Shown in pieces: positions 12,890 to 33,681 of a stretch of DNA of 64,000 bases. The notes below the pieces were generated by a model. It saw nothing but the letters and a program-made list of their open reading frames with translations, did not search any database and was not told where the DNA came from. The DNA lies in the NCBI RefSeq assembly GCF_035594125.1, contig NC_087185.1, positions 12,111,664 through 12,175,663 of the forward strand, read 5' to 3'. The translations under genes and the position numbers were made by a program. Origin of the DNA: Scylla paramamosain (lineage: Eukaryota; Arthropoda; Malacostraca; Decapoda; Portunidae). Numbering within the stretch: the stretch's first letter is position 1; the number at the start of each line of letters is the position of its first letter.

Positions 12890-14430
12890 TGGCCGTAGTC
12901 AAGTTCGAATGGACTAAAACCAAGTAATTTTTTATGATTCTCCCAGACAGCAAAGAACAACAGGTGAATTTCGTCATCCCAGTCATTCCCTGAATAGGTA
13001 AAACTTTTTAAACATACATTTTAAAGTTTACTGTAAACGCCCAATGGCACGTTGTGACTCAAGGTGATAGGCAGTCAAAATGTACTGTTGAATTCGCAGT
13101 TGGGCCTTGATTTGACTGAGATGACTTAGGGATTTCAAACTGTGAAGAACTTAGTGAGAACTTTAACAACCGTCTTTCAAGTAATGCAATGCAATGGAAT
13201 TTTTTTAAAGATATTCAGTACTGGTACACATAATTGTTAAGAGAAACTGATTCCCTGTCCTGGTCTTGGGTAGCAAACCAACACAATCAACGGTAATCAT
13301 GTGAAAAGGTTCTTCTATTACTGGGATGAGTGAAAGAAGAACCAGTTTAATGAGCTAGTTAGGTTTGCCAGCTAATTGAAAAATATAGCATGAATTATAA
13401 TAAACAACTCCGTCCTTTTTAAGTTTGGGCCAATATAAGTGTTGCAGAATATTTATGATAGATTGTGTTCATTCCCAGATGACCCCCAATGTTATCATGG
13501 GCTAGACTTAGTATTTCCTTTTCTGTAACGTGAGGGTACAAATATTTGATGAGTTACTTTTTTATACTTCCTCATTTGAATTTTATTTTAAAGATAAAAA
13601 CATTGATTATGATTTTGTTACTCTTTCTCTTTGACAACTTTTAGGAAAATAAACTTATTTATCATTGAGTTCAACAACATATCCTTTGTGATGGGCATGC
13701 TGTACATAACTTCGTAACACTTCTCTATTTGAGCAACAGCCACTTTTTATAAGAATTATGTGAGATGCCCCCGTCTCACGCAATGTGCAAAGAGAATGTG
13801 AAACTATCATTCTCTGAATGAGATAATTGACCCTCAGAAAGAAAAAGGCTGAAAAGGATCATTTTTGATTAATTTCTGTGCACAACCATTTAAGTATGTG
13901 GGAAAATTTTCCTTCATCTTAATTAGAAGCAGGGGAGACCGTTTTCAACACCATTTTTCTTCTGTAATTTATGTCTTGTGAAACTACGCGAGCACGTTCT
14001 TTAAAACAGTACCAATTTACTGGTTCCCACTTACGAAGCAGAAAAATCTTGCCTACTACTACATTTGATACTAAAGTTCTTATGAATCTGGAAATTTTGC
14101 ACATTATTTCACCCATCACCTGGTTGTCATTATGAAAAGCCCTCCTGTTCGGACCTTAATTACTCTTGAGACCTGAAAAATATACAGAGTGAAGAAGAGC
14201 AAAATTATCTTCCGGGGTGGCAGCCCTATTTAAAATATATGCTTCTGTCTCTTCCAGATGCAATCTAATTTCCTGGGGGGCTGACCTCTTAAACTCATCC
14301 ACTAACAACAATTACTTAAGATGCTTAAATGAAGCGATTTTACTAGACTGCAACATTTTTCTTGGATTCATAACAACTGTCTCCTTCAGTTCTTGCTTAG
14401 TCATGGCTTTCTTATATAGAATTTTATATT
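12890..14430 (-). pseudogene. Ty3/Gypsy remnant: gag piece then integrase, RT missing
   Basis: On the - strand, a capsid-like segment (FKRSAPQEIRLHLEE then LNRAATPEDNFAL) lies at about 14300-14200. It is followed by an unassigned spacer and then an integrase at about 13560-12890. The integrase shows the HHCC finger (HDNMGGHLGMN near 13490, SCYICQLAGKPN near 13375), the first catalytic block (MITVDCVGLLPRT near 13290) and the Glu block (AYHLESQRAIGRL near 13060), ending in SPVVLCCLGES near 12950. Protease, RT and RNase H were not recognised, so a deletion of several kb is likely. Stops and frameshifts are frequent. Confidence 0.75.
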
Positions 14431-14436
14431 GCTTAG

Positions 14437-16738
14437 CGGTTTTTGGCTTTCCTCTCCCTTCACTGATCATCCTGGTGAACTAACCTTCAATTTTGCTATC
14501 CTCCATGACCTAGAGTAATTGGTGCAACATCCTACTCGTACTCCTGACCGTCTCGGAGATACGCCTAACATTCTGTGCCGAGCGCATAACATTGAGCATT
14601 GAGGCGTACATCCCTAACTCTTTTTCTTGACCTAAACCTTCCAAACCTTGGTTTAACACAGCTTATTCTCGTGTTATACGTGATAGAGAGGTGGCCCACA
14701 AAAGGTACTTGAGCCTTCCATCACCAGAATCCCATGCATTTTATATTTCTGCCCGGAACCATGTCAAGTCTGTTATCCAACTAGCCAAGAACGCCTTCAT
14801 TAATAGAAAGTGTCAAAATCTTTCAAGATGTTACTCCCCTCGAAACTTCTAGCATCTAGCCAAAAACATCTCCAATAACTTTGCTTCTTTTCCTTTCCCT
14901 CCTTTATTTCAACCAAATGGCACCACTGCTATCACATTTACCTCTAAAGCTGAACTCTTCGCTCAGACCTTTGCTAAAAATTCTACCTTGGACGATTTAG
15001 GACTTGTTTCTCCCTCTCCTCCACCCTCTGACTACTTCATGCTATCTATTAAAATTCTTCACAAAGGTGTTTTCCATGCCCTCGCTGGCCTAAACTCTTG
15101 GAAGGCTTATGGATCTAATGGGGTCCCTCCTATTGTTCTCCAAAACCGCGCCTCTGTGCTTGCATCTTGCATTGTAAAATTCTTTCAACTACATCTTCTT
15201 GCTGGAAGTTTGCCTACATTCAGCCTGTTCCTAAAAAAGGTTGACCGTTTTAATCTCTCAAACTACACTCCTATTGCTTTAATTTCCTGCCTACCTAAAG
15301 TTATTTAACTCCCTGCCTTCTTCTGTATTTCCACCTTCCTATGACTTGAATTCCTTCAAGAGGGAGGTTTCAAGACACTTATCCACCAATTTTTGACCAC
15401 TGCTTTGACCCTTTTATGGGACTGGCATTTCAGTGGGCATTTTTTTTTATTAGATTTTTGTTGCCCTTGGCCGGTATCCTTCCTACATAAAAAAAAAAAA
15501 AAGGAATATTCTTAAACATCTATCACTTCACAACCTTCTATCTGATCGCCAGTATGGGTTCCGTCAAGGCCGCTCTACTGGTGATCTTCTGGCTTTCCTT
15601 ACTGAGTCTTGGTCATCCTCTTTTAGAGATTTCGGTGAAACTTTTTGCCTTAGACATACCAAAAGCTTCTGATACAGTCTAGCACAAAGCTTTCATTTCC
15701 AAACTACTCTCCTACGTCTTCTATCCTTCTCTCTGTAACTTTACCTCAAGTTTCCTTTCTGAACGTTCTCTTGCTGCTGTGGTAGACGGTCACTGTTCTC
15801 CTAAATTTATTAAGATTGGTGTTCCTCATGGCTCTGTCCTGTCACCCACTCTCTTCCTATTATTCATCAATGATCTTTTAAACGAAACTTCTTGTCCTAT
15901 CCACTCCTACGCTGATGATACCACCCTGCACTTTTACACGTCTTTTCACAGACGTGAGTATACTTCATCAGGAAGTTTACAGTTCACGCAGGGAAGCCAA
16001 AGAACACCTGGCTTTTGATCTCTCTAAAGTTTCTGATTGGGGCAGAGCAAACTTATTGTTCAATGCCTGAAAAATTACATTTCTCCATCTATCAACTCGA
16101 CACAACCTTCCAGACAACTATCCCCTCTTCTTCAGTGACACTCAACTGCTCCCCTCTTCTACACTGAACATCCTCGGTCTGTCCTTTTCTTATATCTAAA
16201 CTTGAAATTTCACATCTCATCTCTAGCTAAAATAGCTTCTATGAAGTTAGGCGTTCTGAGACGTCTCTGTCAGTCTTTCTCAACCCCCTCCCCAAGGCTG
16301 CTAACTCCGTACAAAGGTCTTATCCGTCCACATATGGAGTATACTTCACATGTCTGGGTGGGGGTACCATTCTTACCACTCTTTTAGACAGGGTGTAATT
16401 AAAAGCTTTTTGTCTCATCAGTTCCTCTCCTCTAACTGACTGTTTTCAGCCTCTTTCTCATCGCCGTAATGTTGCATCTCTTGCTATCTTTTACCGCTAT
16501 TTTCATGCTAACTGTTCTTCTGATTTTGCTAACTACATGCCTCCCCTCCTCCCGCGGCCTCGCTGCACAAGGCCTTTTTCTTTTCTCACCCTTGTTCTGT
16601 TCACCTTTCTAATGCAAGAGTTAACCAATATTCCCAACCATTCATCCCCTTCTCTGGTAAACTCTGGAACACCCTTCCTGCTTCTGTATTTCCACCCTTC
16701 TATGACTTGAATTCCTTGAAGGGGGAGGTTTCAAGACG
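14437..16738 (+). mobile_element. LINE-A copy 2, 5'-truncated, with nested self-insertion
   Basis: The copy begins inside the endonuclease region (TGGTGAACTAACCTTCAATT near 14482) and has an internal deletion at about 14571 relative to copy 3. The RT starts near 14990 (HALAGLNSWKAYGSNGVPP). It is interrupted at 15306 by a 3'-terminal LINE-A fragment and resumes at about 15503 (YGFRQGRSTGDLL). It continues through GVPHGSVLSPTLFLLFINDL and the catalytic box YADDTTLHF near 15911-15937. The C-terminal region ends abruptly at 16738 against a Gypsy LTR copy, with the 3' UTR and poly-A missing. It is inactive. Confidence 0.88.
15306..15502 (+). mobile_element. Nested LINE-A 3' fragment
   Basis: This ~197-bp piece holds the last codons ([21 protein letters not shown]), the 3' UTR (TTTGACCCTTTTATGGGACT) and a poly-A tail of LINE-A, in the same orientation as its host copy. 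The host sequence is interrupted within the block that copy 6 reads as CLSKVFESILNRKILKH. About 17 bp of host sequence are missing at the junction. It is a 5'-truncated insertion of the family into itself. Confidence 0.85.
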
Positions 16739-16739
16739 A

Positions 16740-17100
16740 ATGATCACAAAAATTTCAGTCAGTGTAGATCCGACGAAGAAAGAGACACCGAGTGTTCTAC
16801 TTACCTGATAGGTATGAACTCCTTACTACACTTTATAGGCTCTGCTGCCGAATCCTTCTGTATACTACCAGAATCACGGAAATACAACCTGAACCAAGTC
16901 AACTTGCAATACATCTAAGCTTTGGAACAATTATTAGTGGCTATAATACATATGCAAATAGTAAAAAAAATTAAATGACCAAAATTACCATATAAATTAC
17001 ATCACGCAACATAAAAAAAAATAATTATCGGTTATAACATAATTATAATAATTAACACGAATTATCCACCGCATAACTTTATAGATCTAATAATATACCC
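16740..17100 (-). repeat. Second copy of the Gypsy LTR-like repeat
   Basis: The sequence matches 4027-4405 along its length: both copies share the edge AATGA(C/T)C, the word GTCCGACGAAG or its variant, CTCTGCTGCCGA, and CGCATAACTT near the far edge. No pol sequence flanks it, so it looks like a solo or truncated LTR. It abuts the broken end of LINE-A copy 2. Confidence 0.7.
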
Positions 17101-17435
17101 AAAACACGTTCAGTACCTCAAAAAACACTCTTTCGTCGAAATTATCTTCCAAACATCCATCTTATCACCATTGACGACAAAAAATTTTTCTTCCTCGACA
17201 TCAAACTCAAGATATTTATCTGAACTGCAAATCTTATATATTTTTTCTTGCTAAAAACTGCTTCTAATTACTCGAGTTTTCTGCCTTATGTCCACCAGTT
17301 GCTTATCTTAGTCTATACAGTAGCCCTACTCATTCTTGTATGGAATATACCTCTAATAATAAAAGAAAGGGGACTTCACTCTCACAGTTCTCCTCCACAA
17401 AGTAGTCGAAAGCTTTTCTCCTCATCAATGTTCCT

Positions 17436-17518
<83 letters not shown>

Positions 17519-17917
17519 GTATTCTTCTGCAATTACTATTCCGACAGCTGTTCTGAACCTGCTAATTGTATATACTGGCCTCCTGCTCTCTTATTGAGCA
17601 AGACTTTCTACTGAGTCCCACACCTGTTTTTCACCTCTAAGAATTAACCAATTCATAAACTTTCTCACCCTCTAAACTTTACTTTATTAAAGAGAAACTT
17701 TTTAGACGCATCCATTCCTGAATTGGCTCTTTATTTTTTATTATTTAATTAATTATCATTTATTTGTTTATTTACTTATTTATTTATTTATTTATTAATT
17801 TATTTATTTATGAGTGTGTGTGTGTGTGTGTGTGCGTGTGTGTGTGTGTATGTGTGTGTGTGTGTGTGTGTGTTTGAGAAGTATCGGCTCTTTTCCTTAT
17901 TTTATACCCTTGGTCTG

Positions 17918-17951
<34 letters not shown>
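17101..17951. repeat. Unassigned AT-rich DNA with (CT)n, (TTTA)n, (GT)n and (CA)n
   Basis: No gene was recognised at 17101-17432. A (CT)n array lies at about 17434-17514, TTTA-type low complexity at 17730-17810, a slightly impure (GT)n at 17813-17873 and a (CA)n at 17921-17951. The last array directly abuts the 5' end of LINE-B. Confidence 0.85.
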
Positions 17952-24788
<6,837 letters not shown>

Positions 24789-24834
24789 TACAAATCACTC
24801 TTCCGTAATTTTCAAAGACATATTATGATTTCAG

Positions 24835-25052
24835 TATATGTGGATCTCAAAACTCCAAGGCCGTTTGAGGAAGATATGTCAAAGTACAGTGGAGATGAAA
24901 GTTGTGCTGCAGCAGCCAAGAAAGACCACATTTACCTGGACGCCGTGGGGTTTGGTGCGGGATGCTGCTGCCTACAGATAACTATCCAGACCCGTAATAT
25001 TAATGAGGCTCGTGTCCTATACGATCACCTGACACCTCTTTGCCCTGTTATG
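24835..25052 (+). CDS. GCLC: GCLC exon A (glutamate-cysteine ligase catalytic subunit)
   Basis: Glutamate-cysteine ligase joins glutamate and cysteine with ATP to give gamma-glutamylcysteine, the rate-limiting cytosolic step of glutathione synthesis. The exon follows an acceptor (TTATGATTTCAG) and ends at a donor (ATG|GTGAGG), entering in phase 1 and leaving in phase 0. It contains DHIYLDAVGFGAGCCCLQ, the hallmark block of animal GCLC (human has IYMDAMGFGMGCCCLQ), then NEARVLYDHL and CPVM, matching the family order. The four exons together cover roughly residues 220-445 of the ~640-residue protein. No stop interrupts the frame. Upstream exons were not found in the window. Confidence 0.93.
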
Positions 25053-25149
25053 GTGAGGAATGAAGCTGTCTAGTAATAATTTCACGTTCTATCTGCCTTT
25101 CAGGAACTCTTCCTTGTAGAATCCTGATTTTTTTTTTTCTCATTGTACT

Positions 25150-25372
<223 letters not shown>

Positions 25373-25452
25373 TAGATTTATTTCTTCATTTATTTATTTA
25401 TTTTTATTTTTTTTTTTTTTATTTAAGGAAGTAAAAGTACATCCTCATCTAC

Positions 25453-25671
25453 AGGGTGTCCCATAAGTTTGCATACATATGGTATCACGAACGCCATTAG
25501 AAGCATAAATCCAGATGTGTTTGAACGTGTTCCTCTGCAGTGGAGGACACGCATTGAAATGTATTTTCAACACAAAAGCAGTCATGTAGAGCATATTAGA
25601 TAAATATAGATTTTTTTTTTTTTATTCTATAATTTCTTATAATTTTTCCTATGTATGGAAACTTACTGTTG
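25453..25671 (+). mobile_element. Miniature mariner/Tc1-like remnant
   Basis: It begins after TA with CAGGGTGTCCCATAAGTTTG, a terminal-repeat type common in mariner/IS630 relatives. A transposase-like C-terminus follows directly (INPDVFERVPLQWRTRIEM, then HVEHIR and a stop at about 25602). A weak inverted match to the left end (ATGTATGGAAACTTA) lies near 25651. The left end joined straight to the transposase C-terminus implies a large internal deletion. The family assignment is tentative. Confidence 0.55.
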
Positions 25672-26188
25672 AATTCTTTGAACTCTGTAAGTACATGCAT
25701 TCTGAGATATATGAACGAAGAATGTATAAACAACTGTCATTGTGTGAAGACCTCACCAGTATACTCGCAATTAAACTCAATTTATTCAAACGTAAATCGT
25801 CTGTATAACGATGCAAACAATGTATTCATGTATAACAGCTTTAAGGAATGTCATCATACCCAAGCATACCAACCATTCAAAGATGACTAGTTTCTAACAC
25901 ATAATTTTTACATTCACCATAGCTAAAAGGTTCGAAAACTTTTAAATAAAAGTTTACAAAGGCGAGGATTTCAATATATTTATTAATATGTACTTTGACT
26001 GCATATACTTTTTTTTTTTTCATTTTCCGGTAATGTGGGTGACTATTCATAATGAGTTAATGTTACCTTGTGATAATGTGCACACTATCTTTCGATAAAA
26101 ATCTCGCAACTCATTTCCCTCCCTAAGTATCCTTCTTAACACTATCCACACACGACGTAAAGTAATTCACACACACAACCTTCCACAG

Positions 26189-26385
26189 CTGGCTCTCACT
26201 GCTGCTTCTCCGATATTTCGCGGTTACCTGACAGACGTTGATTCTCGATGGGACGTCATTGCTGCCTCAGTTGACTGTCGCACGAGGGAAGAAAGAAGCT
26301 TGGAGCCTCTGAGGAATGAAAGATTTGTGATACCAAAGTCCCGACATGGATCAGTGGATTGTTACCTTTCAACCTGTGGGTCCAG
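26189..26385 (+). CDS. GCLC: GCLC exon B
   Basis: The acceptor CTTCCACAG precedes the exon and the donor TCCAG|GTGTGT ends it; it enters in phase 0 and leaves in phase 2. It encodes [20 protein letters not shown], then [20 protein letters not shown] and [15 protein letters not shown]. Animal GCLC has ALSAASPFYRGYVSDIDCRW, then SVDDRTREERGLEP and the serine/tyrosine-rich turn before C-G-x-K/R-Y-N-D, in the same order. It joins exon A (CPVM) without gap or overlap compared with the family. Confidence 0.95.
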
Positions 26386-27377
26386 GTGTGTAAGTTTTAG
26401 CTTGTTATATACCATGATGTCTAACACTTTGTTACCATTTCACTCATTTTGAATGTTTGGTAATCCGAGAGGCACTTTCCATCTCATGTGCATGAGGCAT
26501 AAATTAACATCTGTTACAGGGGCAAAGTTATTTTATGTCTATTTCATTAAGTTCCCGCATTTTGTTATGAATTCATTGTGTTCCCTATAGCGGGTTTGTA
26601 AGAGTTATGTTGAAGGGGGGATGAGTGATTAAGGCACCGGCGCGCTGTTACATTGGCGCATGCCGTGTCTTCACTGCAAATTTACCGGAGACTATTCTTT
26701 GATTATCTTTTTTTTTTTTTTTACCCGTTTTCCGCCGTATCAGCGAAATGAAATTGAAATCCATGCAAGTGTAAAAGTCATAGTTCACTATAAAATAACA
26801 AATTTCCAGCCAGTTCCTAAAGTTTTCGTGTAATTTTTATTTATTTATTTGTTGCATTGATTTATTTATTTCATTTATTTACTTATTTATTTTTTTTATT
26901 TATTTATTTTTTTTTTCTAATGAGTTTAAGAGCGGGATAGCTTTGTGAGCCGCGTTGGGTGTTAGCATGGTGGCTTCCAGCGGAGCGCTTGACGGGAGAT
27001 TAACCAAGCTGCTCGCCTCCAAGTTTTCCCGGGAAACTCCAAGTTTCCCGGTGACGATGCGAAAGTACCATTTTGATACTTTTGCCGTCACCATTACATT
27101 TTTTACGACGTTAAGCTAAACTAGTATGAAATTGTCATTGAGGAAAATTCGATACTGTTTACCATTTTAGAATTTTAACTGTTGAAAATAGCGATCATAA
27201 GTAAAACATGTTATAAACATGTTTTTTTTTTTAATATCTTCACAGTTCAACTCGTCATAACACCATTTTCTTTTTTGTTTTGTCAAATTTTCTCAATACA
27301 TCTTGATTCTACAGTTACTGTTGAGTTTGATGGTGTCAACCAAAATTGACTATCCCGTATATGAAGTAAGAAAGTAA
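26386..27377 (+). other. GCLC intron after exon B, first part
   Basis: Apart from poly-T runs near 26709 and TTTA low complexity at 26830-26920, nothing was recognised. The GC-richer patch at 26930-27060 has no clear protein or RNA signal. Confidence 0.6.
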
Positions 27378-29453
<2,076 letters not shown>

Positions 29454-29625
29454 GTACAATGACATTCCTTTGGTTTACGACAAGAATATTGAACAGCAGC
29501 TGCTGGACAATAAAGTGGACAAGCAAATGGCATTACACATCGCGCACCTCTTCATTAGGGATCCCATTCTTCTCTATTCAGAAAGAATTCATCAAGATAA
29601 TGCGAATGAAATAGACCATTTTGAG
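29454..29625 (+). CDS. GCLC: GCLC exon C
   Basis: The acceptor CATATTTCAG and donor TTTGAG|GTGAGA bound a 172-bp exon that enters in phase 2 and leaves in phase 0. It encodes YNDIPLVYDKNIEQQLLDN, then HIAHLFIRDPILLYSERIHQ and NEIDHFE. The family has YNDIDLTIDKEIYEQLL, HVAHLFIRDP and NESDHFE in these positions. No stop or frameshift is present. Confidence 0.95.
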
Positions 29626-30128
29626 GTGAGATCCATAGATTAATACTGGATTTGACTTTCATTTATAAACACTGTAATAACTTTAAACTTCTAACTGATT
29701 TCAAAGTCCAAATTACCGTAGATATTATTTTTTTAATTATGTATTCTAACTACATGAGACTTCAAGGGCAACAGAATAAATGAATTATATACTGAAGACT
29801 TAGAAACTTCAGATTTTCTGTATACAATATTGTTGATGTCTGTATTGTTTGTATCTATACACAAAGTACCAATTTATTTTGCTACAACTTTTTAATTTTT
29901 TTTATTTTGTGGCACAAAGTCAGGAATATAAAGGCGTATCTTATGCCCTTTTATTTTATTGCGAATCTTTCCCTAGAAGGATATTTCTTGAATATACTTT
30001 TAATTGATATTTTTCTCACTTACTGTTCTTTCTTTACATGGTCTTTTTATAATATATTTCATATTTCAATAATATGCGTCAGAAATCCCTTTTTTAATTT
30101 GTTTAACTGAAGACCAGATACCCCAAGT

Positions 30129-30221
<93 letters not shown>

Positions 30222-30353
30222 CAAAGTTGCTGTACGATTTTTATTTATTTGTTTTATTTATTTATATATTTTTTCTTGTTGATTTCCCATTATCACAAGC
30301 TGAACAAAAATGCATCCACTTGTGAGAGGTTTATGGGATAAATTCTTCACCAG
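29626..30353 (+). other. GCLC intron after exon C
   Basis: An AT-rich intron containing a (TA)n array at about 30132-30220. It ends at the acceptor CTTCACCAG. Nothing else was recognised. Confidence 0.85.
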
Positions 30354-30551
30354 AACATCCAGAGTACAAATTGGCAGAGCATGAGATTCAAACTTCCATC
30401 AGTCAACAAAGACGCTGGCTGGAGGGTTGAGTTCAGACCATGCGAAGTTCAGCTGACTGACTACGAGAATGCAGCTTTTGGTGTATTCATTGTCCTGTTG
30501 ACGCGTGCTATCCTTTCTTTCAACCTCAATATGTTAATTCCTATCTCCAAG
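30354..30551 (+). CDS. GCLC: GCLC exon D
   Basis: A 198-bp, phase 0 to phase 0 exon ending at CCAAG|GTAGGT. It encodes [18 protein letters not shown], then [20 protein letters not shown] and [19 protein letters not shown]. Animal GCLC has [37 protein letters not shown] and LSYKLDFLIPLSK here. The next expected exon (VDENM-type start) was not recognised before the window end, so the next intron is long or later exons lie outside the window. Confidence 0.95.
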
Positions 30552-30579
30552 GTAGGTTGTTATGGTGGAAATGTGGGAC

Positions 30580-30841
<262 letters not shown>

Positions 30842-30865
30842 ATGTCAAGCTACCCTTCTAAGGTT

Positions 30866-30976
30866 TCTCTCTCTGTAACTTCTCACCGTTCATATGACCG
30901 TTCTGTTGATGCTTTGGTAGACCGTCTCTGTTCGTCTCTTAAGTGGTGTTTCTCAGGGTTCTGTCCTGTCACCAAC
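30866..30976 (+). mobile_element. LINE-A fragment
   Basis: About 110 bp match the RT region around FLSDRSIAAVVDGHC and the GSVLSP block (GTGTTTCTCAGGGTTCTGTC). It is flanked by unrelated DNA and is a small, decayed internal piece. Confidence 0.75.
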
Positions 30977-30995
30977 GGTGGTGGTGACGAGTAAC

Positions 30996-32144
30996 GTCAT
31001 CACACCTTCACTAGCAATGAGTGTCAGTACGACAGAGTGACTGAAGACGGTGCCGCTGTCCCATGCGAATTATGGGCATGCCTTGCGAATTGTGGACATC
31101 TTTAGCTTGGCTCATAATCGTGTTTGGTGTGTTTTTTTTGTTTTTTTCTTTATATTGTTTCTAGAGCAATAATGATCATCATTCGTTAACATGAGGATGA
31201 AGAAAATATCAGCAATATTATTATATTTCCCATACATCACACCTTCACTAGCAATAAGTGTCAGTCAGACAGAGTGAAATCGATGCCGCTGTCGCATGCG
31301 AATTATGGGTATGCCTTGCGAATTGTGGACATCTTTAGCTTGGCTCATACTCGTGTTTGGTGGATTATCTTTTTACTGATATTGCTTCTAGAGCAAGAAT
31401 GATCATCATTCGTTAACATGAGGATAAAGAAAATATCAGCGATATTATTATACCTCCCATGTATCAAGTATTTTGAAATCTCTCATTCGTCTCCTGGACG
31501 GCGATTCTGCTGGCCTCAACATAGGTGCGTTCACTTTCATTTCTTTAAAGTAAATTGATGAATTTTCACGTTTCTTTTAATACAGTACAGAAAAGAATAA
31601 CTCACGCGTCTCCACATATATGTTCAGTGAGAAACGTTCATTATCAACTATATTACAAGCCAAAATATGTCTACCCTTCGCTTCTGATCAAGCCACTCGC
31701 GACCGCTCCGAACATCGTCACACAATCACAGATTTCATCACTATTACATGCTGTATGATGATTTTGAAGGCATATATGGATAGATCACCCCTTTCGTTAG
31801 CATATCTGAATGAAAATTGTAAAAGTCGATCTAATAAAAGAGAAATAACATAAAGTTTGGCAACTTTTCCTCGTCCCTAAGGGAGCCAGGAGGAACGAAC
31901 GTACACGTGCATCAATGCACTTTCATTTTTAGCCAAAATCATATTACAAAACCAATTTATCTCGACATATTTACACAGACGAATACTAAGACCATATTTG
32001 CACCAAATTTAAACACATGAGGAGCATTTATAATTGGAGGGAAAGAAGAAACACCAGCCGGCTGTCCTTCATTTCATGGTTTCACAAAAGTGACCGTACC
32101 TGAGTTAAGGTTAAACTAGATGTCACAAAGTACAGCTGTGTCTG
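30996..32144 (+). repeat. Unrecognised 1.15-kb repeat, copy 1
   Basis: This sequence recurs, inverted, at 57027-57087 plus 61882-62615. It starts with two ~230-bp direct units (30995-31230 and 31236-31459), each containing GCATGCGAATTATGG and a GAATTGTGGACATC block; copy 2 has one such unit. The body runs through TATATTACAAGCCAAAATAT (near 31650) and ends near ACAGCTGTGTCTG. No shared reading frame is kept between copies, so it is probably non-coding. No terminal inverted repeat, tail or target duplication was identified. The family is unknown to me. Confidence 0.75.
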
Positions 32145-32403
32145 ACATTTAATATATGATTTATGGTAATTCATGGGTAATTCCAATTCCGATATGATAT
32201 TGAAGAGGCTTTTGCAAAACAGAAAATTCATTATATACCTACTTACATATCGTGAAACATAGTATGTTCCGTTGAGTTTTAACTATGGGAAGGTTAGTCA
32301 GTTAACGTAGGTGAATAGGTATTCCATCAAAATTTAATTTAATATTGGCTTTATACACGACTACTGTACTTAAAACATCTTTTATTGCTGTTGTGAGCAT
32401 TCT

Positions 32404-32584
32404 TGTAGGGGTTTCAATCGGAGTACGATATGTTTTCCTCAAGCACCGTGGGCATCAGCATTCAGCACCGGCGAGAGGAGTTAGTGCCGTTCCACCCTCT
32501 CTAATGGGTAAATGCAAGTAGTGGTTCGCACCAATAAACGGACATTGCTGCTGCTGGCTTTTGACTCCACCTCCGACCCTAACA
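32404..32584 (+). repeat. Gypsy 5' LTR
   Basis: A 181-bp LTR by my boundary choice: TGTAGGGG start, ACA end at 32584, followed directly by TGGCGCAGTGTTGTATCAA. TGGCGC immediately after the LTR is the usual form of a tRNA primer-binding site; I cannot name the tRNA. The first ~50 bp repeat at 39472-39523. Confidence 0.7.
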
Positions 32585-32809
32585 TGGCGCAGTGTTGTAT
32601 CAACTCGGACGAGGTGCCAGGAAGCAGCAGAGCATCGCTTTCCGCGGGGCAAGAGCCCCTAGAAGAGGTGATAACCGACTCCCGGGCTGCGATTTTTTTT
32701 TTTTTTTCCCCAAACGATTTGGAGTGTGGGGGCGGGGCTTAACTGATGTGTGTGTGTAGAGAAAACGAATTTTATGGTTAACTTAATGATAATATTTTAT
32801 TAACAATCA

Positions 32810-32870
<61 letters not shown>

Positions 32871-33022
32871 GGACCGGTACAGACTCAGTGCGATTACCAC
32901 CATGGTGTGAGCCATCAATCAATAGTCCCTTCTAGATTTGACTTACCTTCAGGATTAATGTCAAGTATTTCCCCACCCCCAATGTACATTTTCAGTTTGT
33001 TGACTGCCTAAAGAATAAACCG

Positions 33023-33086
<64 letters not shown>
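32871..33086 (+). mobile_element. LINE-B copy 2, 5'-truncated tail
   Basis: This is the 3' UTR of LINE-B (ATCAATCAATAGTCCCTTCT, TTTTCAGTTTGTTGACTGCC) plus a (TTA)n tail at about 33027-33086. It matches 20490-20717 closely. (CA)n flanks it on both sides, within the (CT)n(CA)n part of the transposon's left inverted repeat. The right inverted repeat shows the same site unoccupied. Confidence 0.9.
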
Positions 33087-33087
<1 letters not shown>

Positions 33088-33681
33088 ACACACTGAATAA
33101 ATAGTGTTTTTGTTCACTACCATCATCACTCAATATTTTATTAACACAGGCAGTACATCATAATTCGTGTTACATGAGTACAGACACCTAATTTTATGGG
33201 TAACTGAACATTATTTTATCAACACAGCTAGCTAGAGTTCATAATTCGTGATCCACGAATGCATAAAACCAATTTTCCGGGTATCTGAACATTACCTATT
33301 TTATGAACACAAACAATATAATATTATCTATATAATTCAGCCATGCATATTCAATACACTATCTATAAGATGAACATCAGTATTATCACCGTTACTTTTA
33401 CCTCCACATTCACACCCACCACCACCACCACAACACTCCACCACCAAAACCACCACTCACTACGCTGCACCAGCACCACGACACCACCACCACCACCACA
33501 CTGCACCCACTACACCACCACCACCCGCCATGCTGCAGCACCGTACCACCCACCACCTCCCACTACACCGCACCAACACACCACTACCACCACCACCACC
33601 ACCCACCACAATGTACCACCATCACACACACACACACACACACACACACACCGTCTCATCCATGGTTACCATTATGCTTAC

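Noticed and set aside
26600..26680. tRNA-Ser-like A box (GAGTGATTAAGGCACCGGCGC) suggesting a tRNA or SINE
   Set aside because: No B box, anticodon arm or acceptor pairing follows within tRNA length, so the match is too short to annotate.
33400..33650. Thr/Pro/His-rich open frame over CCA repeats
   Set aside because: The codon content follows the CCA/CAC low complexity, the frame has no conserved motif, and it lies inside the DNA transposon on the strand opposite its ORF.
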